Notes: generated from the sequence alone by a model not told the origin. 64,000 nt of DNA from Phyllobacterium chamaecytisi (GCF_020164455.1 NZ_JAIQWW010000017.1:62001-126000); one strand, 5' to 3'. Counted from the stretch's first letter, positions 27,266 through 36,656 are shown. Numbers and translations: made by a program.

Positions 27266-28465
27266 CTAGCGCCTGCCAGCCTCCTTGTGCGAAAAGCGCC
27301 AACCGCTACCCGGCCGCAGGCCTTCGCGCATGACAAAGCCACGCAGCGGTGAAAAGGCTCGCAAGAGCTCAAGGCCGCCGCTGCGAACCATCTGAACCGG
27401 CAGGAAATCCGAGAGAAGCGAACGGTTCAGCGCGTCCACAGCACCCGTCCGGGCAAGAATGTCCGGGCTTCGCTTGCGATTATAGGCAGCTACAACGCTG
27501 GCTGCACCGAGGTCCATACCATCGAGCGGCAGAGTTTCCAGCAAGGTCTCGACATCACGAACACCGAGATTAAGGCCCTGTGCGCCGATCGGCGGGAAGA
27601 CATGGGCCGACTCGCCAGCCAGGAACACGCGGTTGCGGGCGAATGAACTAGGTACAAGACCGGACAGTGGCCAGCTCTGAGGATCGACATCGATGGTTAT
27701 GGCACCGAGCATGGATTGCATGCGCTCTTCAACCCGCGTTGCCAGTTGGTCACGCGAAAGTTCGAGCAGTTCCGCTGCATGGGCCGGGGTCGTCACCCAG
27801 ACAAGGCTTGAACGATTACCCGGTAAGGGCACCTGGGTGAATGGACCATGTTCTGTATGAAATTCCGTTGAAATATCATGGTGATCGCGCGTATGGCTAA
27901 AGCTCAGGACGATGGCGGTCTGATTGTAGCTCCAGGTTCGCGCGGATATGCCGGCGGCTTCGCGCGCCAGCGAGGAACGGCCATCGGCAGCGACGACGAT
28001 ATTGGCGGCGTACACGGAACCGTCGCTGCCTTCGACCGCAATCGCATTCTCGGTCGGGTGATAGTGAGTGGCCGAGGCAGCAACGTGCTTCACTTTCGAA
28101 TTTTTCAGCGCATCGCTCAGGACTGATGTCAAAGTGATATTGGGAATATTGTAGCCGAAGGCCAGCTCGTCGATTTCGCTCGCCTCGAAGGTTACGGCCG
28201 GGCTCCTGATGAGCCGGTTTGTGCCATCGAGGATGCGCATTGTGGCAATGGGCGCGGCGTGTGGCTCGATGCTATCCCACAGGCCAATCTTCTCGAGAAA
28301 CTTGATCGCAGGCACCATCAGCGCGGTTGTGCGTTTGTCGGAACCCTCCGGTAGAACGCCAAGACTGGTGACATTGTCGAAACTTTGCGCAAGTGCAATA
28401 GCCGCGATCAGCCCCACATGACCTGCGCCCGCAACAATAATCGGATCGGTTTTGGTAGAGGTCAT
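27266..28465 (-). CDS. UbiH/UbiF-family FAD-dependent hydroxylase
   Basis: A 399-residue flavoprotein monooxygenase of the UbiH/UbiF/COQ6 family, probably hydroxylating the ring in ubiquinone synthesis. The N-terminal dinucleotide fold reads PIIVAGAGHVGLIAAIALAQ. A DG motif is in VVAADGRSSLAREAAGI, and the FAD-ribityl motif is in NRVFLAGESAHVFPPIGAQGLNLGVRD. ATG 28465 with a CGGAGA ribosome site is preferred; a GTG 18 bases upstream keeps the frame open. It is alone on its strand, convergent with mntH and divergent from pcs. Which ring position it modifies cannot be told from sequence. Confidence 0.88.
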   Translation of the reverse strand: MTSTKTDPIIVAGAGHVGLIAAIALAQSFDNVTSLGVLPEGSDKRTTALMVPAIKFLEKIGLWDSIEPHAAPIATMRILDGTNRLIRSPAVTFEASEIDELAFGYNIPNITLTSVLSDALKNSKVKHVAASATHYHPTENAIAVEGSDGSVYAANIVVAADGRSSLAREAAGISARTWSYNQTAIVLSFSHTRDHHDISTEFHTEHGPFTQVPLPGNRSSLVWVTTPAHAAELLELSRDQLATRVEERMQSMLGAITIDVDPQSWPLSGLVPSSFARNRVFLAGESAHVFPPIGAQGLNLGVRDVETLLETLPLDGMDLGAASVVAAYNRKRSPDILARTGAVDALNRSLLSDFLPVQMVRSGGLELLRAFSPLRGFVMREGLRPGSGWRFSHKEAGRR

Positions 28466-28605
28466 TGTTTGTCTCCGCTTCACGCTTTCAACAGTTTATA
28501 TTACCCTAATTGCTTGCACTTTGGGCATTTTTCAAGAAAAGCTGCTCACAAATCGTTCGCTATCGATAAGATACAACAGCGCGCGCACTATTATCATGCA
28601 GCAGA

Positions 28606-29370
28606 TTGGCACGGACCGTGAAAAAACCGATATTGCCCAAGGCCATAACACCCAAAAAGGTAACGGCACCGCAAGCGAAAGCATTTTCCGTCCATCTTCT
28701 CACGGCATCCGGCTCCTTTCTGGCGTTTCTTTCTGTAGTTGCTGCCAGTGAGGAAAGCTGGACTGCGATGTTCTGGTGGCTTGGACTGGCGCTTTTTGTC
28801 GACGGTATCGACGGGCCGATTGCACGTAAGCTGGACGTCAAATATGTCCTGCCGAACTGGTCCGGCGAACTTCTGGACAACATCATCGACTATATGACCT
28901 ACGTGCTCATTCCGGCCTTTGCGCTGTATCAGCGCGGCTTCATGGGCGAGGGGCTGTCCTTCCTAGCAGCGGCAATCATCGTGGTTTCCAGTGCCATCTA
29001 TTATGCGGACACTGGCATGAAGACCAAGGAAAACTTCTTCAAGGGTTTCCCGGTCGTCTGGAACATGATTGTCTTCACTTTGTTCATCGTGCGCCCCGGA
29101 GAATGGGTGGCCTTCGCCATCGTTCTCGTGGCGGCGATCGTCTCCTTCCTGCCGATCTATTTCCTCCATCCTGTGCGGGTGCAGCGCTTGCGGCCGCTCA
29201 ATCTCGCAATATTCTTCCTGTGGTGCGCCTTTGGCGCGTATTCATTGTTTCAGGAACTGGATTCGCCGCTCTGGGTGCGGATCGGCATTTCGGTGACCGG
29301 CATTTATCTTTTTTTCATTGGAGCCGTGATGCAGGCGTTCCCCAATCTCGGACGTACGGAGAAAATATGA
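28606..29370 (+). CDS. pcs: phosphatidylcholine synthase
   Basis: A 254-residue integral membrane CDP-alcohol phosphotransferase that condenses CDP-diacylglycerol with choline to give phosphatidylcholine in one step, a pathway typical of rhizobia, Brucella and relatives. The modified catalytic motif DGx2ARx12Gx3Dx3D is exact: D69-G70, A73-R74, G87, D91, D95. About eight hydrophobic segments follow. Its last four bases overlap the start of the next gene (ATGA), so translation is probably coupled. Confidence 0.95.
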   Translation: MARTVKKPILPKAITPKKVTAPQAKAFSVHLLTASGSFLAFLSVVAASEESWTAMFWWLGLALFVDGIDGPIARKLDVKYVLPNWSGELLDNIIDYMTYVLIPAFALYQRGFMGEGLSFLAAAIIVVSSAIYYADTGMKTKENFFKGFPVVWNMIVFTLFIVRPGEWVAFAIVLVAAIVSFLPIYFLHPVRVQRLRPLNLAIFFLWCAFGAYSLFQELDSPLWVRIGISVTGIYLFFIGAVMQAFPNLGRTEKI

Positions 29371-30347
29371 TGGTCAAAGCTGTTCGCATTCATCGGGTTG
29401 GCGGGCCTGAAGTGTTGACCTATGAAGACATCTCCCTTGGCTCTCCCGGACCCGGGGAAGTGCGCATCCGCAATGAAGCCATCGGGCTCAATTTCCTCGA
29501 CGTCTATTACCGGACTGGCCTCTATCCATCGCCAACTGGACTGCCGCTGATCCCGGGCCATGAAGGTGCTGGCGTGGTGCTGGCGGTAGGATCGGAGGTC
29601 GAGGATTTCAAGGTTGGCGACCGCGTCGCCTATACCACTTCCATCGGCGCCTATGCCGAAGAGCGGCTGATCGCGACCAAATTCCTGGTCAAGGTGCCGG
29701 AGCCGATATCGCTGGAACAGGCCGCTTCGATGATGCTGAAGGGGCTCACTGCGCAATATCTGCTGCGCCAGACCTTCCCGGTCAAAAAGGGAGATACGAT
29801 TCTCTTCCATGCGGCCGCTGGCGGCGTTGGCCAGATCGCCGGGCAATGGGCCAAATATCTCGGCGCGACAGTCATCGGCACGGCCGGGTCGGACGAAAAG
29901 GTCAAGTTGGCGCTGGACAATGGCTACGATCACGTCATCAACTACAAGACCGAGAATTTTGTCGAACGGGTAAAAGAACTTACCGGCGGCAAAGGCGTCG
30001 ATGTCGTCTACGATTCGGTCGGCAAAGATACGTTTGACGGTTCCCTGGATTGTCTGCGCCCGCGCGGGATGCTGGTATGTTTCGGTCAGTCGTCCGGGCC
30101 GGTTCCGCCTTTCGATCTCGGTATCCTGTCGCGGAAGGGATCACTCTATCTGACGCGCCCAACGCTGTTTGTCTACGCGGCAACGCGCGACGCGCTTGTT
30201 GCTGGCGCCGAAGAGCTTTTCGACCTCGTGGCGAAGGGCATTATCCGCATTGAAATCGGGCAAACCTATGCGCTGAAGGACGTTGCGTCAGCTCATCGAG
30301 ACCTTGAAGGACGGAGAACCACCGGTACGACAGTGCTCATTCCTTAA
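29367..30347 (+). CDS. NADPH:quinone reductase (QOR-type MDR enzyme)
   Basis: A 326-residue medium-chain reductase of the quinone oxidoreductase family, without zinc ligands. The N-terminus reads MMVKAVRIHRVGGPEVLTYE. The catalytic-domain segment GHEGAGVVLAVGSEV is followed by the NADPH-binding HAAAGGVGQIAGQWAKYLGA. Two adjacent ATGs (29367, 29370) are possible starts; the first overlaps the pcs stop codon. The frame is open far upstream inside pcs but that is overprinting. A functional link with phosphatidylcholine synthesis is not obvious. Confidence 0.92.
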   Translation: MMVKAVRIHRVGGPEVLTYEDISLGSPGPGEVRIRNEAIGLNFLDVYYRTGLYPSPTGLPLIPGHEGAGVVLAVGSEVEDFKVGDRVAYTTSIGAYAEERLIATKFLVKVPEPISLEQAASMMLKGLTAQYLLRQTFPVKKGDTILFHAAAGGVGQIAGQWAKYLGATVIGTAGSDEKVKLALDNGYDHVINYKTENFVERVKELTGGKGVDVVYDSVGKDTFDGSLDCLRPRGMLVCFGQSSGPVPPFDLGILSRKGSLYLTRPTLFVYAATRDALVAGAEELFDLVAKGIIRIEIGQTYALKDVASAHRDLEGRRTTGTTVLIP

Positions 30348-30464
30348 GCCACTGTTACTAATGCCCGAATATTGTGCGCAAATGGCCGCAACCGTACGTT
30401 TTGTACTTTCCAAATTTGGTGGGCCTGACATAGGATCGAAAAACGGTCTTGGCCGCGGGGAATT

Positions 30465-32030
30465 ATGACAGGCACAATAACAAAAGACGGCTCTGAAATA
30501 CCGCTACTGGAAGCCGAAAAGCTCACCAAAATTTTCGGGACACTCAAGGCTTGTGACGGGATTGATCTGAAGATCGGAACCGGCGAGATTCATGCGCTCC
30601 TGGGCGAGAATGGCGCGGGCAAATCCACCCTCGTCAAAATGTTGTTCGGTGCATTGCAGCCAACTTCCGGAGACATCGCATGGAAGGGTGAGCGTTTTAC
30701 AGTTACCAGTCCTGCCATGGGAAGATCGCTGGGTATCGGTATGGTTTTCCAGCATTTTTCTTTGTTCGATGCGCTGACCGCTGCCGAGAATATCGCCCTG
30801 TCGCTGGACGAGAAGTCGCCACTCGACACGATCGCCACACGGGCCCGCGAGATCGGCCAGACCTATGGCTTGCCGGTAGATCCTGACGCGCTTGTCGGTG
30901 ATCTTTCGGTTGGCGAACGGCAACGCATCGAGATCATTCGCTGCCTGTTGCAAAATCCTGATCTGATCATCCTGGACGAGCCGACATCAGTGCTCACTCC
31001 GCAGGAAGCCGATCTTCTGTTTGTGACACTGGAGCGTTTGCGCTCGGAAGGAAAATCCATCCTTTACATCAGTCACCGGCTCGAGGAGGTGCGTAGGCTT
31101 TGCGACCGCGCAACGGTACTCAGGCACGGTAAGGTTGTCGGCCAATGTGATCCACGCACGCAGACTGCAGCTTCATTGGCGCGGATGATGGTCGGCAATG
31201 ACATCCATGTAATTGAAAGGCTTCCGGCAGAATGGACGGACCGGATACCGCTTATTGAGGTGAACGGCCTGTCGCAGAGGCCGCGGGGGCCGTTTTCGGT
31301 GGCGCTCCATGATATCTATCTGTCGATCACTGGCGGAGAAATTCTCGGTATTGCCGGGGTTGCCGGCAATGGCCAAGGTGAACTCTTTGAGGCGATTTCC
31401 GGCGAAGTACTGCAGGAACGTCCTCAAGTCGTGCGCATCCGCGGCACAGATGCCGGCAGAATCGGCATATCGGCCCGGCGCAAGCTCGGCGCAGCTTTTG
31501 TGCCCGAGGAGCGGCTTGGGCACGGCGCGGTGCCGGATATGTCTCTAACCAACAATTTGCTCCTGTCGCGCCATTCTACGGATCGTAAAATGTTCCTGAC
31601 TGGCGGTGTGCTGAAACTTGTATCGGAATCCAGCCTTGCATCTGCGGCGAAGCGCATCGTCGTGCAAATGGATGTGCGCAAAAGCGCCGAAAATCCCGAT
31701 GCATCAGCCCTTTCGGGCGGCAACCTGCAGAAGTTTCTCATCGGGCGGGAACTTGATCGCAACCCATCCGTGATCGTCGTCAACCAGCCGACATGGGGCG
31801 TCGACGCTGGCGCGGCTGCGCTTATTCGTCAGGCATTGGTCGACCTTGCCCGCAGCGGTTCCGCTGTGATCGTGATCAGCCAGGACCTTGATGAACTCTT
31901 CGAAATCTCCGACCGCATCGCGGCGATGGTGCATGGCCGTCTTTCCGAATCTGTGCCAATCGAGGCAATGACGATGGAACGCGTCGGTTTGATGATGGGC
32001 GGCGCCGACGCTACGGCGGGGGCCGCATGA
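30465..32030 (+). CDS. BMP-type ABC importer, double ATPase subunit
   Basis: A 521-residue ATPase with two nucleotide-binding domains in one chain, as in sugar- and nucleoside-type ABC importers (RbsA/YufO/NupA group). The first domain has GENGAGKST, signature LSVGERQRIE and Walker B LIILDEPTSVL. The second is degenerate, with AGVAGNGQGEL in place of Walker A and signature LSGGNLQKFLIG. The stop overlaps the next gene's ATG by 4 bases. With two permeases and a BmpA-like binding protein behind it, this is a complete importer, probably for purine nucleosides or related bases. Confidence 0.92.
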   Translation: MTGTITKDGSEIPLLEAEKLTKIFGTLKACDGIDLKIGTGEIHALLGENGAGKSTLVKMLFGALQPTSGDIAWKGERFTVTSPAMGRSLGIGMVFQHFSLFDALTAAENIALSLDEKSPLDTIATRAREIGQTYGLPVDPDALVGDLSVGERQRIEIIRCLLQNPDLIILDEPTSVLTPQEADLLFVTLERLRSEGKSILYISHRLEEVRRLCDRATVLRHGKVVGQCDPRTQTAASLARMMVGNDIHVIERLPAEWTDRIPLIEVNGLSQRPRGPFSVALHDIYLSITGGEILGIAGVAGNGQGELFEAISGEVLQERPQVVRIRGTDAGRIGISARRKLGAAFVPEERLGHGAVPDMSLTNNLLLSRHSTDRKMFLTGGVLKLVSESSLASAAKRIVVQMDVRKSAENPDASALSGGNLQKFLIGRELDRNPSVIVVNQPTWGVDAGAAALIRQALVDLARSGSAVIVISQDLDELFEISDRIAAMVHGRLSESVPIEAMTMERVGLMMGGADATAGAA

Positions 32031-33121
32031 TGCGGATCGAAATCGTCAAACGTCCGCAGCACTCAGCTTTGTTTAGCGCCTTGTCGCCATTCATAGCGCT
32101 GTTCCTGACTTTGATTGCAGGCGCGATCCTGTTTTCCATACTCGGCAAGAACCCGATTTCAGCGCTCTATTCCTATTTCGTTGAGCCTCTGACCGAGGTC
32201 TGGTCGATCCACGAATTGCTGGTCAAAGCGGCACCGCTGATCCTCATTGCGGTAGGGCTTTCCGTTTGTTTTCTTTCGAATAACTGGAATATCGGCGCTG
32301 AGGGCCAGTTCATCGCAGGCGGTATCGCTGGATCAATCCTGCCGGTCGTTTTCCCGGATTTTCAGGGCTGGTACGTGTTGCCGATTATGCTCCTGCTCGG
32401 AATGGCGGGGGGCATGGCCTACGCGACGATTCCGGCATTTCTGAAAGTCCGGTTCAATACGAACGAGATTCTCACCAGCCTGATGCTGGTTTACGTCGCA
32501 CAGCTTTTTCTCGACTGGCTGGTGCGCGGTCCGTGGCGTAATCCTCAAGGCTACAATTTCCCCGAGACCGTGCAGTTCAGCGATAGCGCCATCCTGCCCG
32601 CGATATGGCCAGATTCGGGCCGGGCGCACTGGGGTTTTGCCCTCGCCATAATCGCTGCGGTGGTTGTGTGGTTCATGCTGTCACGCACGTTGAATGGCTT
32701 CGAGATCAAGGTGCTTGGCCGTAGTTCCAGGGCAGGGCGGTTTGCCGGTTTCAGCGCCGGCCGGCTGACTTTCTTTGCTTTTCTCGTATCGGGAGCGTTA
32801 GCCGGACTGGCGGGTATCGCCGAGGTCTCGGGCGCCGTGGGTCAGCTGCGGACGAGCATTTCACCGGGCTATGGATTCACTGCAATTATCGTCGCGTTCC
32901 TCGGAAGGCTCAATCCGTTGGGGATAATTGCCGCGGGATTGGTGCTCGCTCTATCTTATTTGGGGGGCGAGGCGGCACAGATTTCATTGGGTATTTCGGA
33001 AAAATCGGCGCGTATCTTTCAGGGCATCATCCTGTTTTTTGTCCTCGCCAGTGACAGTCTGATTTATTATCGCATCCGGATTGTGTCGCGCTTGAGCGAT
33101 ACAGCGTTGAAGGGCGCGTGA
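32027..33121 (+). CDS. BMP-type ABC importer permease 1
   Basis: A 364-residue inner-membrane permease of the BPD_transp_2 family, about ten hydrophobic segments. NWNIGAEGQFIAGG and the later PGYGFTAIIVAFLGRLNPLG are characteristic of nucleoside (YufP/NupB-like) permeases. It is coupled to the ATPase gene by an ATGA overlap and followed one base later by the second permease. Confidence 0.92.
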   Translation: MMRIEIVKRPQHSALFSALSPFIALFLTLIAGAILFSILGKNPISALYSYFVEPLTEVWSIHELLVKAAPLILIAVGLSVCFLSNNWNIGAEGQFIAGGIAGSILPVVFPDFQGWYVLPIMLLLGMAGGMAYATIPAFLKVRFNTNEILTSLMLVYVAQLFLDWLVRGPWRNPQGYNFPETVQFSDSAILPAIWPDSGRAHWGFALAIIAAVVVWFMLSRTLNGFEIKVLGRSSRAGRFAGFSAGRLTFFAFLVSGALAGLAGIAEVSGAVGQLRTSISPGYGFTAIIVAFLGRLNPLGIIAAGLVLALSYLGGEAAQISLGISEKSARIFQGIILFFVLASDSLIYYRIRIVSRLSDTALKGA

Positions 33122-33122
33122 A

Positions 33123-34043
33123 ATGACGATGTTCGAGGCCATACTTCTGACAGTGGCAACGGCGGCGACGCCGCTGCTCATTGCCGCGTTGGGCGAACTC
33201 GTCGTCGAGCGCTCAGGTGTGCTCAATCTCGGTGTAGAAGGCATGATGGTCATGGGTGCCGTGACCGGATTTGCGGTCGCGCAATATACCGGTTCGGCCT
33301 GGCTGGGCATGTTCGCGGCGATCCTCGCCGGAGCTGCGTTTTCATTGCTGTTTGGTTTCCTGACCCTGACGCTGATCACCAACCAGGTGGCGACAGGCCT
33401 CGCACTCACGCTGCTTGGCCTTGGCGCTTCGGCAATGATTGGCGAAAGCTTTGTCGGCCTTCCGGGTGTGAGGATGGATTCGCTTTATATACGAGGGCTT
33501 ACGGATATCCCTTATGTCGGCAGGGTCCTGTTTGGACAGGACCCCATTTTTTACATTTCCATCCTGCTGACGATTGGCGTGGCATGGTTTCTGTTCAGGA
33601 CGCGCGCAGGTTTGACGTTGCGCGCGGTCGGCGACAATCACACATCGGCGCACGCTCTCGGTGTACCTGTCGTTCGCATTCGCTACCTTGCCGTGATTTT
33701 CGGTGGTGCCTGTGCAGGCTTGGCCGGCGCACAGCTCTCACTCGTCTACGTGCCGCAATGGGTGGAAAATATGACTTCGGGCAGGGGCTGGATTGCGCTG
33801 GCGCTGGTGGTTTTCGCGTCCTGGCGACCGTGGCGGATCCTTGCCGGGGCCTATCTTTTTGGTGCTGTAACCATCGGCCAGCTGCACGCTCAGGCGCTCG
33901 GCATTGGCGTTCCTTCGCAACTCATGTCGTCGCTTCCCTATCTTGCAACGATCATCGTGCTTGTGCTGATTTCGCGCAACAAACGCCTGACATTGATGAA
34001 CACGCCGACATCGCTCGGCAAACCCTTCGTGCCTGATCGCTAG
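33123..34043 (+). CDS. BMP-type ABC importer permease 2
   Basis: A 306-residue permease of the BPD_transp_2 family (YufQ/NupC-like). LGELVVERSGVLNLGVEGMM at the N-terminus and GRGWIALALVVFASWRPW near residue 218 are family hallmarks. It forms the heterodimeric channel with permease 1. The spacing (1 base) shows a single operon; the binding protein follows after 49 bases. Confidence 0.92.
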   Translation: MTMFEAILLTVATAATPLLIAALGELVVERSGVLNLGVEGMMVMGAVTGFAVAQYTGSAWLGMFAAILAGAAFSLLFGFLTLTLITNQVATGLALTLLGLGASAMIGESFVGLPGVRMDSLYIRGLTDIPYVGRVLFGQDPIFYISILLTIGVAWFLFRTRAGLTLRAVGDNHTSAHALGVPVVRIRYLAVIFGGACAGLAGAQLSLVYVPQWVENMTSGRGWIALALVVFASWRPWRILAGAYLFGAVTIGQLHAQALGIGVPSQLMSSLPYLATIIVLVLISRNKRLTLMNTPTSLGKPFVPDR

Positions 34044-34092
34044 AATACGAAACAAAGATAGTTTGAACGCTTTAACAGAAGAGGTGAACCTG

Positions 34093-35160
34093 ATGAAAAA
34101 ACTGATAATGGCGCTGACGGTGGCCGCCAGCTTTGCCGTGGCAGGCCCGGCCTTGGCCGCCGACAAATTGAAGATTGGCTTCATCTATATCGGACCGCCT
34201 GGCGATTTCGGCTGGACGTACCAGCATGATCAAGGTCGTAAGCAGCTTGAGAAAGAGCTGGGCGACAAGGTTGAAACAACCTTCCTTGAAAACGTGCCTG
34301 AAGGCGCCGATGCAGAGCGCTCCATCGAGCGGCTTGCTCGTGCTGGCAACAAGCTGATCTTCACCACATCGTTCGGCTATATGGATGCGACGGTCAAGGT
34401 CGCGCAGAAGTTTCCGGACGTCAAATTCGAACACGCGACGGGCTACAAAACCGCTGAAAACGTCTCGGTCTATAATTCGCGCTTCTACGAAGGCCGCTAT
34501 GTGCAGGGTGTGATTGCGGCAAAAATGTCCAAGACCGGCGTCGCTGGTTACATCGGTTCGTTTCCCATACCCGAGGTTGTCCAGGGTATTAATTCGTTCA
34601 TCCTGGGTGCTCAAACCGTCAATCCGAACTTCAAGATCAAGGTGATCTGGGCGAACTCATGGTTTGACCCGGCCAAGGAAGCTGATGCCGCCAAGGCGCT
34701 GATCGATCAGGGCGTTGATATCATCACCCAGCACACGGATTCGACCGCTGCGATGCAGGTTGCGGCGGAACGCAAGATCAAGGCTTTCGGCCAGGCTTCG
34801 GACATGATCAAGTTTGGCCCGGAAACCCAGATGACGTCGATCGTCGACAACTGGGGACCGTACTATATCGAACGCGCCAAGGCGGTGCTGGATGGAACCT
34901 GGAAATCGCACAATGTGTTCGAAGGCATGAAGGAAGGGCTCGTCGTGATGGCGCCCTACACGAACATGCCGGATGATGTGAAGAAGCTGGCCGAAGAAAC
35001 GCAGGCCAAGATCACTTCAGGCGAACTCAAGCCTTTCACTGGCCCGATCAAGAAGCAGGATGGTTCTGAATGGCTGAAAGCTGGCGAGACAGCTGACGAC
35101 AAGACCATTCTGAGCATGAACTTCTACGTCGCCGGTGTGGACGACAAGCTGCCGAAATGA
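34093..35160 (+). CDS. BmpA-family nucleoside-type binding protein
   Basis: A 355-residue periplasmic binding protein (BMP/PnrA-like). The signal peptide MKKLIMALTVAASFAVAGPA ends after ALA, and the mature protein starts KLKIGFIYIGPPGDFGWTYQ, the typical ligand-pocket start. Further landmarks are IFTTSFGYMDATVKVAQKFPDV and GRYVQGVIAAKMSK. There is no lipobox, so it is soluble. ATG 34093 follows GAGGTGAACCTG; the frame's 10-codon upstream extension is not family-like. The operon ends with a strong terminator 30 bases later. Confidence 0.93.
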   Translation: MKKLIMALTVAASFAVAGPALAADKLKIGFIYIGPPGDFGWTYQHDQGRKQLEKELGDKVETTFLENVPEGADAERSIERLARAGNKLIFTTSFGYMDATVKVAQKFPDVKFEHATGYKTAENVSVYNSRFYEGRYVQGVIAAKMSKTGVAGYIGSFPIPEVVQGINSFILGAQTVNPNFKIKVIWANSWFDPAKEADAAKALIDQGVDIITQHTDSTAAMQVAAERKIKAFGQASDMIKFGPETQMTSIVDNWGPYYIERAKAVLDGTWKSHNVFEGMKEGLVVMAPYTNMPDDVKKLAEETQAKITSGELKPFTGPIKKQDGSEWLKAGETADDKTILSMNFYVAGVDDKLPK

Positions 35161-35189
35161 CAACAACAAGCAACCCATGTTGAAAAGGA

Positions 35190-35215
35190 AAGGGCGCCAC
35201 TGGCGCCCTTTTTTT
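35190..35215 (+). terminator. intrinsic terminator of the BMP-type ABC operon
   Basis: Perfect nine-base stem AAGGGCGCC (35190-35198), loop ACT, GGCGCCCTT (35202-35210), running into seven consecutive T (35209-35215). It lies 29 bases after the binding-protein stop and 16 bases before the convergent bfr stop. Confidence 0.93.
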
Positions 35216-35231
35216 GTCACGATTGAATGGA

Positions 35232-35717
35232 TCACTCCGCTTCGTCGGCAGATCCTGCATTCAACAAGCCATAGCGCTCTGCACCGATGGAATTGAGCAG
35301 ATCTATCTGGGTCTCGAGGAAGTCGACATGACCTTCCTCGTCCTTGAGCAGTTCGTCGAACAATTCCTTGGAGACATAATCACCAAGCTGATCGCAAATC
35401 TCGCGGGAAAGCTTGTAGGATTTCACAGCGTCATACTCGCCGGCAAGATCCGCCTCGAGCACTTCCTTGACGTTCTGGCCAATGCGCAGCGCGCCGACAG
35501 ACTGCAGATTTGGATGACCTTCGAGGAAGATGATGCGCTGGATGATCTTGTCGGCGTGATGCATCTCTTCGATGGATTCCGCGCGTTCCTTCTTGGCCAG
35601 CTTCGTGAAGCCCCAATCATCCAGAAGGCGATAATGCAGCCAATATTGATTGACGGCGCCTAATTCGAGAAACAATGCCTCGTTAAGCCGCTCGATGACC
35701 CTTGGTTCGCCCTTCAT
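35232..35717 (-). CDS. bfr: bacterioferritin
   Basis: A 161-residue haem-containing iron-storage protein forming 24-mer cages. The ferroxidase ligands E18, E51 and H54 and the haem-ligating M52 are all in place ([27 protein letters not shown]), and the C-terminal half has [10 protein letters not shown] chose the ATG at 35717 (MKGEPRV), the universal Bfr start; the longer frame from 35795 only overlaps bfd. The start lies inside the 3' end of bfd (35-base overlap), so the two are co-expressed. Expected to be repressed by Irr under iron limitation. Confidence 0.96.
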   Translation of the reverse strand: MKGEPRVIERLNEALFLELGAVNQYWLHYRLLDDWGFTKLAKKERAESIEEMHHADKIIQRIIFLEGHPNLQSVGALRIGQNVKEVLEADLAGEYDAVKSYKLSREICDQLGDYVSKELFDELLKDEEGHVDFLETQIDLLNSIGAERYGLLNAGSADEAE

Positions 35718-35994
35718 GTCGTGAACTCCCGTATTCGTGACGCAGTGACCGGACACGGTCGATGAACGAAACTGCATCAGAATCGTCTGAACCATGCCGG
35801 AGATGATATTCTTCCGTCACCTTTATGATGGTTTCAACGACATTTGGGAAGCAACCGCAGCAGCGGCCGCGTTTCTTCATGGCATGGTAAACCTTGGCGG
35901 GAACAACGAGCTGCCACGGGTCAGCATCGAGAAGTTCAATAATGGAATTCTCGATCTCTTTTTGAGTAATTATGTTGCAATGACAAACTAGCAT
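35683..35994 (-). CDS. bfd: bacterioferritin-associated ferredoxin
   Basis: A 103-residue BFD-like [2Fe-2S] protein that reduces bacterioferritin to release stored iron. The cysteines are C4 and C6 in [10 protein letters not shown] and C45/C46/C48 in [12 protein letters not shown], close to the C4-C6...C-x2-C pattern of Bfd. The last ~35 residues (from about residue 69, [10 protein letters not shown] on) are longer than in E. coli Bfd (64 aa), and the end overlaps bfr in another frame. The tail is unlikely to have a fold. Confidence 0.88.
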   Translation of the reverse strand: MLVCHCNIITQKEIENSIIELLDADPWQLVVPAKVYHAMKKRGRCCGCFPNVVETIIKVTEEYHLRHGSDDSDAVSFIDRVRSLRHEYGSSRHEGRTKGHRAA

Positions 35995-36282
35995 TTTGTG
36001 TGGACGCCATACTCACAAGAATACATATCCACGACATCTAATGCCGGGGAGGCGCCTAAGCTTGAATCAATTGCTGATTCGACCGCGTTTTGTACGCTAA
36101 ACTCACAAAATACTAACCCGAAAACGGGTGATACTTTCGAACCAGACAATGGTTCCTCCAATCGCAAGGGTTCAAGGCCCAAACATTAAAGGTCATGCGT
36201 TCATCCAACGCTCCGGCTATAAAGCCGTTTTGTTGAGAACCTGTCAAATGCATATGGTGATATTATGTCATGATTTCAATAA

Positions 36283-36300
36283 GTTAGAATAATTCTAAAC
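36283..36300. promoter_or_regulatory. Irr-type iron control element (ICE) upstream of bfd-bfr
   Basis: GTTAGAATAATTCTAAAC is a near-perfect inverted repeat fitting the TTTAGAA-N3-TTCTAAA consensus bound by Irr. Its reverse complement shares 15 consecutive bases with the site upstream of rirA. Irr normally represses iron-storage genes such as bfd and bfr when iron is low. Confidence 0.72.
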
Positions 36301-36625
36301 TAGGCAAATAACATAACCATTTCAATCATGTTTGGCTTTACGGGCAGATTGAAAGCAAAAAAATATTGCCGGCTCAACATGTGTCAAAACGTCTCACAAG
36401 CTTGGGATGGCTATGGGTGAGGCGGCACGTTCGCTGTTTTTCGCAACTGAGTACAACCAATTTGCAACGCAGGGTGCAGAAAAGCATGCCGGAATCGACA
36501 CTTCTTGCATCAGAATCGATGGTTCTTGTGCAAGATTCGCGTATTTTCGTAGAGAACGTCGCCGGAAAAGACGGCTCGTTTCAAGGAACTGTTCCGGTTT
36601 CGCACCGGGCCAGAAGCAAGTGCAA

Positions 36626-36649
36626 TTGCCGTACTGTGCAGTACGGCAA
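36626..36649. repeat. 24-base perfect palindrome just downstream of rirA
   Basis: Arms TTGCCGTACTG (36626-36636) and CAGTACGGCAA (36639-36649) around TG, starting 7 bases beyond the rirA stop on the minus strand. No T-run follows, so it is not a classical terminator; an mRNA-end stabilising hairpin or a protein-binding site are alternatives. Confidence 0.7.
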
Positions 36650-36656
36650 ATCTGCG

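Larger units (their letters stand above)
35995..36656. other. long non-coding stretch between bfd and rirA
   Basis: About 660 bases with no convincing gene; plus-strand frames from 36366 on run antisense to rirA and look random. It holds an Irr-type operator (36283-36300), a 24-base palindrome just after rirA (36626-36649) and a weak stem with CGGCT/AGCCG arms followed by TTTT at 36214-36231. The segment 36230-36370 is strongly A+T-rich. If the bfd promoter is at the Irr-type site, the bfd-bfr mRNA has a leader of roughly 270-290 bases, or an unrecognised small RNA lies here. Confidence 0.45.
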
